Source: Nakamurella silvestris (GTDB taxonomy: Bacteria > Actinomycetota > Actinomycetes > Mycobacteriales > Nakamurellaceae). From it: a stretch of 64,000 nucleotides of DNA. The notes under the pieces were generated by a model that searched no databases, was not told the DNA's origin, and saw only the letters and a program-made list of their open reading frames with translations. The stretch is taken from positions 75,326 to 139,325 of the forward strand of contig QXCQ01000206.1 in assembly GCA_003576535.1 (NCBI GenBank), written 5' to 3'. Below are positions 42,249-51,545 of the stretch, one piece after another. Made by a program: the position numbers and the translations under genes. Numbering within the stretch: the first letter of the stretch is position 1; every line of letters starts with the position of its first letter.

Positions 42249-42258
42249 CGGGGTAAAC

Positions 42259-42298
42259 CGTCATTAAATTTTGCCGTTCTCCGGAGTATTTAATGACG
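42259..42298. promoter_or_regulatory. AT-rich inverted repeat, candidate operator or hairpin
   Basis: cgtcattaaat and atttaatgacg are exact complements 18 bases apart, with a ctccggag palindrome between. It stands out in base composition from its surroundings and lies about 240 bases upstream of the large secreted protein. Confidence 0.5.
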
Positions 42299-42535
42299 TT
42301 TGATTTGCCTCTCACCATGCCGTTACACTCCGTCGCAGTGGAAGGATTGGCGCCGGCACGTCGATTTCACGTCCTACATCGCAGTGCATTCTCACGAGGA
42401 ATTGCACGGCGGTACGGCAGTTGAAATCACTTGGACGTCCGGGCATCGCCCGGCACACACCTGTTTCAACGTTGACCCAGGTGTCTGCAGAGCTGGCCGG
42501 GTGTGCTCCGGCGACAATCGAGAGGTCATGTACGA

Positions 42536-45500
42536 ATGAAACGTGCCAGAACCACCATCGGGTTGATAGGACTTCTGCTCGGATCGACCATCGGCCTCGG
42601 ACCCGTGCCCACGGCCGGGGCCACCCAGGCAGCGCCGGCGGACTTCCGGCCGCTGTCCACCTTCGACAACTACGTCAACGGCAGCCTGCGCACCCAGGGA
42701 ACCTGGTCGGTCAACGTGCCGGGTGGTGCCGACGGGGCCGTCGTCAGCGCCGACGTCCCCGGCTCCTTCTCCGGAAAGGCCATGGTCAACCAGCTCTCGG
42801 GCCTTCCGACCCCGGTCAAGTACCGTGGCAACGCCTATGCCGGGCTCGGCAACCTGTCGATAGCCGACGGGCAGGCCGGCACGGTCTTCTGGGAGTTCTC
42901 CACCACGAACCTGGCCAAGACCGGTCTGAACCTCGGACTCTCGGCCGACAGCTCCCCCGGCCTCGGCGCGGACACCACCGGTGACGACTACGATCTCGCC
43001 GATTTCGGCCCACAGATCACCTTCGACTCCCGCGGGATCATCGCCCGGGACGGCGCGACGGACCGGGTCATCGACAACGTCCCGGTTGCCAACAACACGA
43101 TCTACCGGATCTGGCTCAGCGTCGACAATGCCGCCGACACTTACACTGTCACGGTTGCCGCACCGGGCCAGGCCCCGCAGACAGGGACAGCGGCCGGACG
43201 TTCCACCTTCGCCTTCCGCGCCCCGGTCGCGGCCCCGTTGATCACCTTCCTCCAGCTGAACGACGCGGTGACCATCCCGACGGCGGACTCCTACCTGGAC
43301 AACATCTACCTGGCCCCGATCGCCGGGCTGCGGGACGACCCCACGCCGGCGTACACCGAGCGCACCGACTTCAACAACTACAACCTCGGCACCCTCAACG
43401 GCCAACAGGGCTGGACCGCCTCCACCGGCACCGTGGTGACCACCGATCCGACCAACGCCTCGAACAAGGTGGTGCAGCTGGCCGGCAACAACCTGACCGC
43501 CCGGAAGCCCATCACCCAGATCGAGAAGGGTTCGACCGGAACACTTTTCTTCCGGTTCCACCGGGTCGGCAATGTCGACACCTCACTGGGGCTGACCGAT
43601 GTCGACAACGCCTCCACCTTCAACGACATGCGGGTCCAGGCCAACAACCAGAACTCATCCGTCCTCAACGTCCGCAACGGCGGTGCCTTCACCCCGGTCG
43701 GCGAGTGGTCACCGAGTGTCTGGCAGTGCGTGTGGCTGGTGGCCGACCACCAGACCAACAAGGTCGAGATGTACAGCCGCGGCGGGCCTTACGCCTCATT
43801 GACCCGGTTGCCGGTGGACCAGAACCTGCAGTACGACTTCCGCACCGCCACCGCCGGAGCCCTTGACCGCTTCTTCGTGCTCAACGGCACAGCCAGCACC
43901 GGCACCCTGCGGATCGACGACGTTGCCGTCGACAGCTCCCACCGCAACTTCCGTATCCCGAGCGGGAACAGCTCCGACTGCTCCGTGGCCGCGGAGGTCG
44001 AACGACCGGTCGTCAACCCGGTTCCGCAGACCCCGCAGGCCAGTGACCTGACCCTCACCATCGAGCCGGTCGCCCAGGTGCCCCCGACCCAGGGCTCCGC
44101 CCGGATCAACTTCGTCAGCGAGATCCCGGGCTCCCCCGGCCGTCTGGCCGTGCCCGACCTGCAGGGCCCGGTCTACGTCGTCGAGAACGGCCGTCCGCAG
44201 GTGTACGTCGATCCGAGTGTGGTCTTCCCCCACTTCGTCCGCTCCCCGAGTCTGGGTACCGGAACGGGTTTCGTCGCCTTCCACCCCGAGTTCGCCACCA
44301 ACGGTCTCTTCTACACCGTGCACACGGAGGCGGGTGCGGCCCTGACCAGCCAGACCCCGACGCTGAACTCCCCCGCCAATGCCCAGGTCCACGGCGTCAT
44401 CACCGAGTGGCACGCGACTGATCCGAAGGCACCGACTTTCAACGGCACCCACCGACAGGTGCTGCGGATCGGCTACAGCCAGTTCCTGCACGGCCTGCAG
44501 GAGATCGGCTTCAACCCGCACGCCAAGCCCGGCAGCGCGGACTACGGTCTGCTCTACATCGGCAGCGGTGACGGCGACGAGGTTCCCGTGTTCACCGGTC
44601 GGCCCCAGGATCTCGGAGCGCCGCAGGGCAAGGTCCTGCGGATCGATCCCCGTGGCACCAACGGCCCCGGCGGCAGCTACGGGATCCCCGCTGCCAACCC
44701 GTTCGTCGGCACCGCCGGTGCCCTCGGCGAGGTCTACGCCTACGGCATGCGCAACCCGCACCGGTTCAGCTGGGACGCCGCCGACGGCCGGATGTTCCTC
44801 GCCATGATCGCCGAGAAGAGCATCGACGGGATCTACGAGCTCCGGGCCGGGGACAACCTCGGTTGGAACGAACGCGAGGGCGCCTTCCGCTTCGACAAGA
44901 ACGATCCCAACAACGTCTACCCGCTGCCGAAGAACGACGCCTCCCTCGGGTACACCTATCCGGTCCTGCAACTGGGCCGCAACACCGGTATCTCACTGGT
45001 GGGCGGTTTCGTCTACCGGGGCAGCGCTCTTCCGGCCCTGCAGGGCAAGTACCTGTTCGGCGACATCATCAGCGGCGACGTCCGTTACACCGAGGCCGCC
45101 GGCCTGATCCGCGGCGCGAGCCAGCCGCCGTTCTACAACCTGAAACTGGCCGACACCGCAGGCCGCCCCACGACGATCCGTGGCACCAACGCCCGGGCCG
45201 ACCTGCGTTTCGGCCAGGACGCCAAGGGTGAGCTGTACCTGACCTCCAAGGCCGACGGGCGCATCTGGAAGATCACCGGCGTCTCCGGCGCACCGGTCGC
45301 CCCCACCTGCGGCCCCGGCACCACCGTGGTCGAGAACGTCTCGGCCGCCGCGGACTGGGCACCGCAGACCCCCTCGCTCTGGGAGTTCAGCAACGGACAG
45401 ATCATCCAGACGAAGGTCGGAAACGAGCCCACGGGCCCGCGCCGCCCCTACGAGTTCGCCGTCCTCACTGCGGGCCAGGAGTTCACGTCCCTCAGCTACC

Positions 45501-46471
45501 GCTCCCAGGTCCGGATCGACGAGCCGGTGAGCGTGAGCAACCGTGACGTGATCCTGGTGTTCAACTACCAGACCCCGACGAAGTACTCCTACGTCCACCT
45601 GTCCCAGGACAACACCATCTACCCGCACAACGGCATCTTCGTCGTCAACGACGCCGACCGCCTGCGGATCGACGACCAGTGGAATCCGAGCACCTCCCGC
45701 GGTGCGGCCCCGGCCATCAAGGACCGGGAGTGGCATGACGTGCGGATCGACTTCTGCGCCGACACCGGGTCGATCAAGGTCTACGTCGACGGCAGCAGCC
45801 AGCCGTTGATGACGGCCACCGACCGCACCTTCACCCAGGGCCGCGTCGGTTTCGGCTCCTTCGACAACTACGGCCGGGTCCGTGCGGTCAAGGTCACCGG
45901 CACTTCGGTGAAAACCGAACCGGTCCAGCGGTTCTCGGATGTCCCGGTGGGCGCGCAGTTCTTCACCGAGATCGACTGGCTGGCGAACTCCGGGGCAACC
46001 ACCGGCTACCCGGACGGAAAGTTCCTGCCCGCCGACAGTGTCAGTCGACAGGCCCTGATCGCCTTCGTCCACCGGTTGGCGAACCCGGGTGCCACCAAGC
46101 CGGTCTGCACCGTCAAACCCTTCACCGACGTGGAGATCAGCAGCGCCTTCTGCGGTGAGATCGCCTGGGCCAAGTCCCAGCAGATCAGCACCGGCTTCCC
46201 GGACGGCTCCTTCCACCCCGGCCGCGGGGTGCAGCGGGATGCGACGATGGCGTTCCTCTACCGCCTCGGCCACCCGGTGGGGTCCGCTCCGGCGGCCTGC
46301 ACCGCCAAGCCCTTCCGCGACGTCGGTACCGCCGGCCAGTTCTGCGCCGAGATCGCCTGGGCCAAGGGCATCGGGCTGACCGACGGGTTCACCGACGGCA
46401 CGTTCCGCCCGTCCGGTCCGGTCTCCCGGTCGACGGTGGCGGCGTTCCTGTACCGGATCAACCACCCGTAA
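42536..46471 (+). CDS. Secreted glucose/sorbosone dehydrogenase-like protein with lectin-like and SLH domains
   Basis: A 1311-residue exported protein; ATG 42536 follows agagg and opens a signal peptide (MKRARTTIGLIGLLLGSTIG, cleaved near TAGATQA). Two lectin/glucanase-like beta domains (about 35-265 and 270-490, FDNYVNG and FNNYNLG starts) precede a six-bladed glucose/sorbosone dehydrogenase-like domain (about 520-910; LHGLQEIGFNPHAKPG, GKVLRIDPRGTNGPGG, YAYGMRNPHRFSWD). Another lectin-like/DUF1080-like domain (about 925-1120) and three SLH repeats (about 1131-1311, each with F-x-D-V and G-F/Y-x-D-G-x-F-x-P) end the protein. It would be displayed on the cell wall and oxidise or bind a sugar, perhaps with PQQ. 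Palindrome family 2 copies lie on both sides. Confidence 0.85.
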   Translation: MKRARTTIGLIGLLLGSTIGLGPVPTAGATQAAPADFRPLSTFDNYVNGSLRTQGTWSVNVPGGADGAVVSADVPGSFSGKAMVNQLSGLPTPVKYRGNAYAGLGNLSIADGQAGTVFWEFSTTNLAKTGLNLGLSADSSPGLGADTTGDDYDLADFGPQITFDSRGIIARDGATDRVIDNVPVANNTIYRIWLSVDNAADTYTVTVAAPGQAPQTGTAAGRSTFAFRAPVAAPLITFLQLNDAVTIPTADSYLDNIYLAPIAGLRDDPTPAYTERTDFNNYNLGTLNGQQGWTASTGTVVTTDPTNASNKVVQLAGNNLTARKPITQIEKGSTGTLFFRFHRVGNVDTSLGLTDVDNASTFNDMRVQANNQNSSVLNVRNGGAFTPVGEWSPSVWQCVWLVADHQTNKVEMYSRGGPYASLTRLPVDQNLQYDFRTATAGALDRFFVLNGTASTGTLRIDDVAVDSSHRNFRIPSGNSSDCSVAAEVERPVVNPVPQTPQASDLTLTIEPVAQVPPTQGSARINFVSEIPGSPGRLAVPDLQGPVYVVENGRPQVYVDPSVVFPHFVRSPSLGTGTGFVAFHPEFATNGLFYTVHTEAGAALTSQTPTLNSPANAQVHGVITEWHATDPKAPTFNGTHRQVLRIGYSQFLHGLQEIGFNPHAKPGSADYGLLYIGSGDGDEVPVFTGRPQDLGAPQGKVLRIDPRGTNGPGGSYGIPAANPFVGTAGALGEVYAYGMRNPHRFSWDAADGRMFLAMIAEKSIDGIYELRAGDNLGWNEREGAFRFDKNDPNNVYPLPKNDASLGYTYPVLQLGRNTGISLVGGFVYRGSALPALQGKYLFGDIISGDVRYTEAAGLIRGASQPPFYNLKLADTAGRPTTIRGTNARADLRFGQDAKGELYLTSKADGRIWKITGVSGAPVAPTCGPGTTVVENVSAAADWAPQTPSLWEFSNGQIIQTKVGNEPTGPRRPYEFAVLTAGQEFTSLSYRSQVRIDEPVSVSNRDVILVFNYQTPTKYSYVHLSQDNTIYPHNGIFVVNDADRLRIDDQWNPSTSRGAAPAIKDREWHDVRIDFCADTGSIKVYVDGSSQPLMTATDRTFTQGRVGFGSFDNYGRVRAVKVTGTSVKTEPVQRFSDVPVGAQFFTEIDWLANSGATTGYPDGKFLPADSVSRQALIAFVHRLANPGATKPVCTVKPFTDVEISSAFCGEIAWAKSQQISTGFPDGSFHPGRGVQRDATMAFLYRLGHPVGSAPAACTAKPFRDVGTAGQFCAEIAWAKGIGLTDGFTDGTFRPSGPVSRSTVAAFLYRINHP

Positions 46472-46478
46472 GACAGCA

Positions 46479-46547
46479 GTTCCCGCGCAGCATGTTCGCT
46501 CTCGCGCACCATGTTTGGTGCGCGAGAGCGAACAGCGTGCGCGGGAA
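46479..46547. repeat. Palindromic repeat family 2, copy 2
   Basis: Inner stem gttcgctctcgcgcacc with perfect partner around atgttt (46494-46533), outer pair gttcccgcgca/tgcgcgggaa. Exactly 4300 bases after copy 1. The single arm difference from copy 1 is compensated on the other arm. It sits between convergent genes, so it may also terminate transcription. Confidence 0.85.
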
Positions 46548-46567
46548 GGACGAACGGGTGGAGCAGA

Positions 46568-48010
46568 TCAGCCGGTGGCCACCGGATCCTGGCCGAGCAG
46601 ATCGGCCAGCACAGCCGGGTCCTGCAGTTCCATCCACTTGATCACGTCGGAGTAGGTCGCGCAGTAGGTGTCCTTGGCGACGCACTTCTCCCGCATGAAC
46701 TCCTCGGCCGGGACGTTGAAGGAATCCCCGTTCCAGGTGTTGAAGTGGTTGGCGATCAGGATCGGGGCCCGGTTGCCGTTGTAGGCCTCGTCGTACATGT
46801 ACTCGTAGGTCTCCTTGACCTTCTTCCGCAGATCCGGCGCAGATGAGGGGTCCTCCTTGCCCGCGTTGTACTGGATCCACATGTTGTAGTCCATGGCGAC
46901 GATCATGTCGTCGAACCCGGGCGAGTAGATGTACGGCATGTAGAACTCCCAGATCCCGCCGTCGAGCTTCTCCGGCCAGTAGATACCGGGGGTCGGGGCG
47001 TTGATCGAGGAGTCGTAGGTGAAGTTGTGCTTCTCCCAGGCGGGGATCAGCTGGTCGAGCTGGCCCTCCAGGCAGGGGGTCCGGCCACCCTTGATCGACT
47101 CCGTCGGCACCTTCAGCTCCAGGTCGGTCTGGTAGCCGTTCAACGACTTCCAATCCTTCATGAAGTGGAAGAACTGGTCCAACTCGTCATTCCAGTCGGC
47201 GGTGGTGAAAACCGCGCCACCGGGCGGGTTGTCGGAGCAGAAGTGACCGTTGTAGTGGGTGCCGATCTCGTTGCCCTGGGCATAGGCCTCGTTGAGGTCC
47301 TGCACCTCGTCCAGGATCGACTGCTCGGTGCCGCCGAAGCCGATGGAGGCCTTGCCCTGGGCGTGCCCGGGGCCGGTGTAGGCGTCCTTTCCGGGATCGC
47401 CCAACAGGTACAGCCCGGTCAGGAAGCCGGTGAACCGGGCGTTGCTGTCCTTGGCGGCGTCACGGAAGACCTTCCACTTGTCGTGGTTTCCGGCGCCGTC
47501 GAAGGAGAAGATGATGAACTGCGGGGCCTTCTCGCCCTTCTTCAGCTTCTTCATCGGGATGTTCGTCGGCGGTCGCCCGTCGTCGGGCACCTCCGCCGTG
47601 GTCGGGTCGGCCGTGGTGGTCTTCGGGGGTTTGCCCGAGGTGGCCGGCCCGGAGGTCTCCGGGTCGGTGCTCGACGGACCGGAGCTCGACGGACCGGAGC
47701 TGTCGGTGACCGCCGGGGTGCTCCCGGCCGTCGACCCGGGTGTGCTCGGGCGGGTCACCGTCTGGGTGACGACGACATCCCCGGCCGCATCCACCGAGGT
47801 GTTCAGGTTGCGGTAGACGATCACCCCGGTCACCGCGACCAGCGCAATCACCAGAACCGCTATCAACAACTTGCCTTGCCGCACCCGCGAACCCCATTTC
47901 GCCAGCCGCGCCCCTCCCGCGGTCCAGCCACGGGACGGTGCACGGAACTTCGACACACCAGCCGTCGACCCGGTCGGATCGACTTCCGACGCGACCGTCG
48001 GACGCGCCAA
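46568..48010 (-). CDS. Membrane-anchored polysaccharide deacetylase-like protein A
   Basis: About 480 residues from a TTG at 48010; the start is uncertain (a GTG at 47956 is possible). One membrane helix (KLLIAVLVIALVAVTGVIVY) and a long Ser/Thr/Pro linker lead to a domain starting KKLKKGEKAPQFIIFSFDGA. NodB-like features are FSFDGAGN in place of the usual TFDDG, the metal motif GTHYNGHFC (H-x-x-x-H), and GGRTPCLEG as the arginine motif. This suggests a surface esterase acting on cell-wall or capsule sugars, possibly with altered chemistry. It is paralogous to the next gene. Confidence 0.75.
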   Translation of the reverse strand: MARPTVASEVDPTGSTAGVSKFRAPSRGWTAGGARLAKWGSRVRQGKLLIAVLVIALVAVTGVIVYRNLNTSVDAAGDVVVTQTVTRPSTPGSTAGSTPAVTDSSGPSSSGPSSTDPETSGPATSGKPPKTTTADPTTAEVPDDGRPPTNIPMKKLKKGEKAPQFIIFSFDGAGNHDKWKVFRDAAKDSNARFTGFLTGLYLLGDPGKDAYTGPGHAQGKASIGFGGTEQSILDEVQDLNEAYAQGNEIGTHYNGHFCSDNPPGGAVFTTADWNDELDQFFHFMKDWKSLNGYQTDLELKVPTESIKGGRTPCLEGQLDQLIPAWEKHNFTYDSSINAPTPGIYWPEKLDGGIWEFYMPYIYSPGFDDMIVAMDYNMWIQYNAGKEDPSSAPDLRKKVKETYEYMYDEAYNGNRAPILIANHFNTWNGDSFNVPAEEFMREKCVAKDTYCATYSDVIKWMELQDPAVLADLLGQDPVATG

Positions 48011-48137
48011 CGGTCAGACGCCTGAGCCAACCTGAGGGTTGCCTGTGGTCTTTCCGACCCACTCTCTCACGGGCCATCCGAACAGGAGGGACGAATCCTC
48101 CGAAAGAGAGCGGGTCGGGCGTGTCGAAAGGGCCAGG

Positions 48138-49448
48138 TCAGCCCGTCGGGGCCTGCTCGGCGACCGGGTAGGCGTCCTGCAGGTCCTTCAGCACTGCCGG
48201 ATCCTGCAGTTCCATCCAGGCGATGACGTCCTGGTAGGTGGTGCAGTAGGTGTCCTTCTTGCCGCACGTCTCCTTCATGAAGGCCAAGGCCGCGGGGTTG
48301 AAGGAGTTGCCGTTCCAGTTGTTCAGGTGGTTGGCGATCAGGATCGGCGCCCGGTTGCCGTTGTAGGCCTGGTCGTACATGTATTCGTAGGTTTCCTGGA
48401 CGATCTTGCGCAGCTGGGGGGCGGTGTCCGGTTCCTCGGCGCCACCGTTGAACTTGACCCAGAAGTTGTAGTCCATCGCCGTCACCATCCCCTTGAAGGA
48501 GGGCGAGTAGACGTAGGGCATGTAGAACTCCCAGATGCCGTCCAGCATCTTCGGCCAGAAGATCCCGTTGTACGGCGCGGGCTTGGAGGTGTCGTAGGTC
48601 ATGTTGTGGGCCTTCCACACCGCGGCCATGTTCGGGAAGTTCTCATCGGAGACACCCTCCAGGCACGGGGTACGGCCGCCCTTGACGTCGGCCGAGGTGA
48701 ACTTCATCGTCTGCGCGTCCGGCAGATCGTCCAGGGCCTTGTAATCGTCGACGAACTTGAAGGCCTGGTCCAGCTCGCTCGTCCAGTCGGCCTGGGTCCA
48801 GGCGTCGCCGCTGCCGCCGCAGAAGTGGCCGTTGTAGTGGGTGCCCATCTCGTTGCCGGCGGCCCACATCCGGTTCCAGTCGGTGACCCGCTGCTGCACC
48901 TCCGTGGCATCCCCGCCGAAGCCCACCGAGGACTCCCCGGGGTTGCGGCCCGGACCCGTGTAGTCGGTGGCCTTGTCATCGGTCAACATGTACAGCCCGG
49001 TGAGGAACCCGGTGAATCGGGAATCGGTGGTGGCCGCCGTGTCCATGAACGAGTTCAGCTTCTCGGAGTTCCCGGCGCCGTCGAAGGAGAAGATGATGAA
49101 CTGCGGCGGTTTCTGACCCTTCTTCAACTTCTTCATCGGCAGGTTCGTCGGAGCCCGGCCGTCCGGCGGATTCACCACGCTCGTCTCCGAGCCGTCGGTC
49201 GTCGCCGGGTCCGAGGTGGCCGGATCCGTGCTCGCCGGGCCGGACGTGCCCGGCTCGGAGGTGGCGGGGTCGCCGGAGGTGTCCGGCGTCGACGCCGGGT
49301 CGGTCGGTTGCCGGGTCTTGGTCTGGGTCACGACGACCGGACCGTTGTCCGCCTCGTTCGAGCTGCTGCGGCTCTGGTAGATCAAGATCCCGGTGGCCAC
49401 GGCGAGGGCCAGCACCAGTCCGAGGATCACAAATCGCGTCTGACGCAT
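48138..49448 (-). CDS. Membrane-anchored polysaccharide deacetylase-like protein B
   Basis: A 436-residue paralogue of the neighbouring gene, started at ATG 49448. It has the same plan: one N-terminal membrane helix (FVILGLVLALAVATGILIY), Thr/Ser/Pro linker, and KKLKKGQKPPQFIIFSFDGA, GTHYNGHFC and GGRTPCLEG motifs. About 128 bases separate it from its paralogue, which follows on the same strand. The pair probably arose by tandem duplication and acts outside the membrane on a polysaccharide. Confidence 0.77.
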   Translation of the reverse strand: MRQTRFVILGLVLALAVATGILIYQSRSSSNEADNGPVVVTQTKTRQPTDPASTPDTSGDPATSEPGTSGPASTDPATSDPATTDGSETSVVNPPDGRAPTNLPMKKLKKGQKPPQFIIFSFDGAGNSEKLNSFMDTAATTDSRFTGFLTGLYMLTDDKATDYTGPGRNPGESSVGFGGDATEVQQRVTDWNRMWAAGNEMGTHYNGHFCGGSGDAWTQADWTSELDQAFKFVDDYKALDDLPDAQTMKFTSADVKGGRTPCLEGVSDENFPNMAAVWKAHNMTYDTSKPAPYNGIFWPKMLDGIWEFYMPYVYSPSFKGMVTAMDYNFWVKFNGGAEEPDTAPQLRKIVQETYEYMYDQAYNGNRAPILIANHLNNWNGNSFNPAALAFMKETCGKKDTYCTTYQDVIAWMELQDPAVLKDLQDAYPVAEQAPTG

Positions 49449-49664
49449 GGAGAACTTCCCGTCTTCGTCTTCCGGACCCTGACGATCAGGCCCGATCGGA
49501 CACCCGGCATTCCTCCACACGGGCGTCCGCGTTTCGAGCTTGGCACGTCACAGGAAGTCCTGGGGCATTTGACGCGCGTTCCATGATCGATCCACATCCG
49601 TTTCACCCCGCGTACTAACAGCCATTTACCGCAGGTCAGACGCAACTTCGGGGCTCGCCGGGCG

Positions 49665-51185
49665 TCACAGGCCCTTGACGATCTCCCGTTTGAGAACCTT
49701 GCCACTCGGCCCGAGCGGCAGGGTCTGGACGAACTCGACCCGGCGCGGGTACTTGTACCGGCCGAGCCGCTCCTTCGACCACTCGATCAGCGCGGCCTCG
49801 TCCAGGTCGCCACCGTCGGCGGAGCGCACCACCACCGCGCAGATCTCCTCGCCGTGCAGTTCGTCGGGGACGGCGACCACGGCCACCTGCCCGACGCCGG
49901 GGTGACCGGACAGGATCTCCTCCACCTCACGCGGGTAGACGTTGAACCCGCCGCGCACGATCAGGTCCTTCTTCCGGTCGACGATGCTCAGGAAGCCGTC
50001 CTCGTCCTTCACTCCGAGGTCGCCGGTGCGGAACCAGCCGTCGACCATGACCGCGGCGGTGGCCTCGGGGTTGTTGAGGTACCCGGCGAAGATGTTGTGC
50101 CCGCGGATGACGACCTCACCGGTCTCGCCCTGGGGCAGCAGCCGGATCTCCCCTTCCAGCTCCGCGGCGGCGATCTCGGCGTCCACCCCCCAGATGGCCC
50201 GCCCGACCGTGCCCGGTTTACGGCCGAAGTCGGGCTGGTTGAAGGTGGCCACCGGGCTGGTCTCGGAGAGGCCGTACCCCTCGAAGATGTCGGCCTTGAA
50301 CACCTCGGCGAACCGGTCGATGACGGTGACAGGGAGACTCGCCCCGCCGGAGATCGCCAACCTCAGCTCCGGCCGGCGCTCGTCCTCCCTGGCCGCGGCG
50401 AGCAGGCCGATGTACATCGTCGGCACCCCCATGAACACGTTCACCCCGGAGTCCACGATGGTGTCCAGCGCCGCCGCGGGTTCGAACCGGGGCAGCATCA
50501 CCAGCGTGGAGCCCGCGTAGAACCCCGCGTTCATCGAACAGGTCTGACCGAAGGAATGGAACAGGGGCAGACACCCGAGGATGACGTCCTCCTTGCGCAG
50601 CTGGATCACGCTGACCGCGCTGACCACCGCATTCATCGTCATGTTGAGCTGGGTCAGCACCGCCCCTTTGGGGGATCCGGTGGTGCCGGAGGTGTAGAGG
50701 ATGACGGCCTCGTCACCGGGCTCGCGCTGTTCGTAGGTCGCCAGCGGTTCGACCTCGGCTGCCAGCAGGTCGAGCCGGGCTCCGTCGTCCGGTCCACCCA
50801 GCACGGTCAGCAGGGGCACACCGGCCTGCTCCGCGGCCGGTGCCCCCTGTTCGAGCAGCGGACCGGCGGCGATGAGCATCACCGCCTGTGAATCGGTGAG
50901 CACGTAACCGATCTCACGCGCGATCAACAGGGCGTGCACCGGGACGACCACCGCACCGAGTGAGGTGATGGCGTAGTAGACGCGGGGGAAGTCGGGCACA
51001 TTGGGCAACAGGATCGCGACCCGGTCCCCGGCCTTCACCCTCCGGTCCCGCAGGACGGCCGCGTACCGCCTGGACTGTTCCCACAGCTGGGCGTAGGTGA
51101 TCCGCTGCGGGCCGATCACCACCGCGTCACGCTCGGCATGGCGGAGGGCGGACTCGGCAAGAATGCCGGCGAGGGACAGGCTCAC
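49665..51185 (-). CDS. Long-chain acyl-CoA synthetase (AMP-forming)
   Basis: A 506-residue ligase; GTG 51185 is chosen because GAAGGAG lies nine bases upstream and the family start SLAGILAESALRHAE follows. Motifs: LYTSGTTGSPKGA, EGYGLSETSP, GWFRTGDLGVKDEDGF, RGGFNVYPREVEE and the catalytic lysine in PSGKVLKREI. It activates fatty acids to acyl-CoA. It is divergent from citrate synthase across a 360-base gap. Confidence 0.88.
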   Translation of the reverse strand: MSLSLAGILAESALRHAERDAVVIGPQRITYAQLWEQSRRYAAVLRDRRVKAGDRVAILLPNVPDFPRVYYAITSLGAVVVPVHALLIAREIGYVLTDSQAVMLIAAGPLLEQGAPAAEQAGVPLLTVLGGPDDGARLDLLAAEVEPLATYEQREPGDEAVILYTSGTTGSPKGAVLTQLNMTMNAVVSAVSVIQLRKEDVILGCLPLFHSFGQTCSMNAGFYAGSTLVMLPRFEPAAALDTIVDSGVNVFMGVPTMYIGLLAAAREDERRPELRLAISGGASLPVTVIDRFAEVFKADIFEGYGLSETSPVATFNQPDFGRKPGTVGRAIWGVDAEIAAAELEGEIRLLPQGETGEVVIRGHNIFAGYLNNPEATAAVMVDGWFRTGDLGVKDEDGFLSIVDRKKDLIVRGGFNVYPREVEEILSGHPGVGQVAVVAVPDELHGEEICAVVVRSADGGDLDEAALIEWSKERLGRYKYPRRVEFVQTLPLGPSGKVLKREIVKGL

Positions 51186-51545
51186 GGGTGGCGCTCCTTC
51201 TACTGCATCGGAGAGCTCCGCGGACCTCGTTGCCCGCCGAGCCTGCATCCGATCGTCAGCGGCGACGACCCTTGAGTCGCCGGTCACATTCTGCCAAGTT
51301 ACCCGATCGGGTCCCGCGCCCGACAGATGTCGAATACCGGGCCGTTTCGGCAGGTCGGCTGTAGTGCCCCGACGGTCCCGCCGGACCGGCCCGAAACCCT
51401 TCGGGTGATCCCGGCCGCACAGAGGCAACCTACGGCCAAGTAACCTCCTAGCAACAACGTCGATGCAGCGATCGACCGCCGGGGGCTCACCAGTCCTAGA
51501 TGGCCGGGCTGCAACCGCTCTTCACGAACGAGAGGCCGAACGCGC
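51186..51545. promoter_or_regulatory. Divergent promoter region between acyl-CoA ligase and gltA
   Basis: A 360-base gene-free stretch. The only distinct structure is the 12-bp palindrome acccgatcgggt at 51301-51312, a candidate operator. Clear promoter hexamers were not identified. Confidence 0.4.

Larger units (their letters stand above)
42169..42535. other. 367-base gap before the large secreted protein gene
   Basis: Apart from palindrome copy 1 and an AT-rich inverted repeat (42259-42298), no gene is seen. It must contain the promoter of the 1311-residue gene; a clear hexamer pair was not found. Confidence 0.5.

Noticed and set aside
43796..46465. Long minus-strand open frames (about 390 and 490 codons) opposite the wall-protein gene
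   Set aside because: They show no domain motifs, have skewed composition expected from the mirror of a high-G+C gene, and the plus strand encodes clear dehydrogenase and SLH domains.
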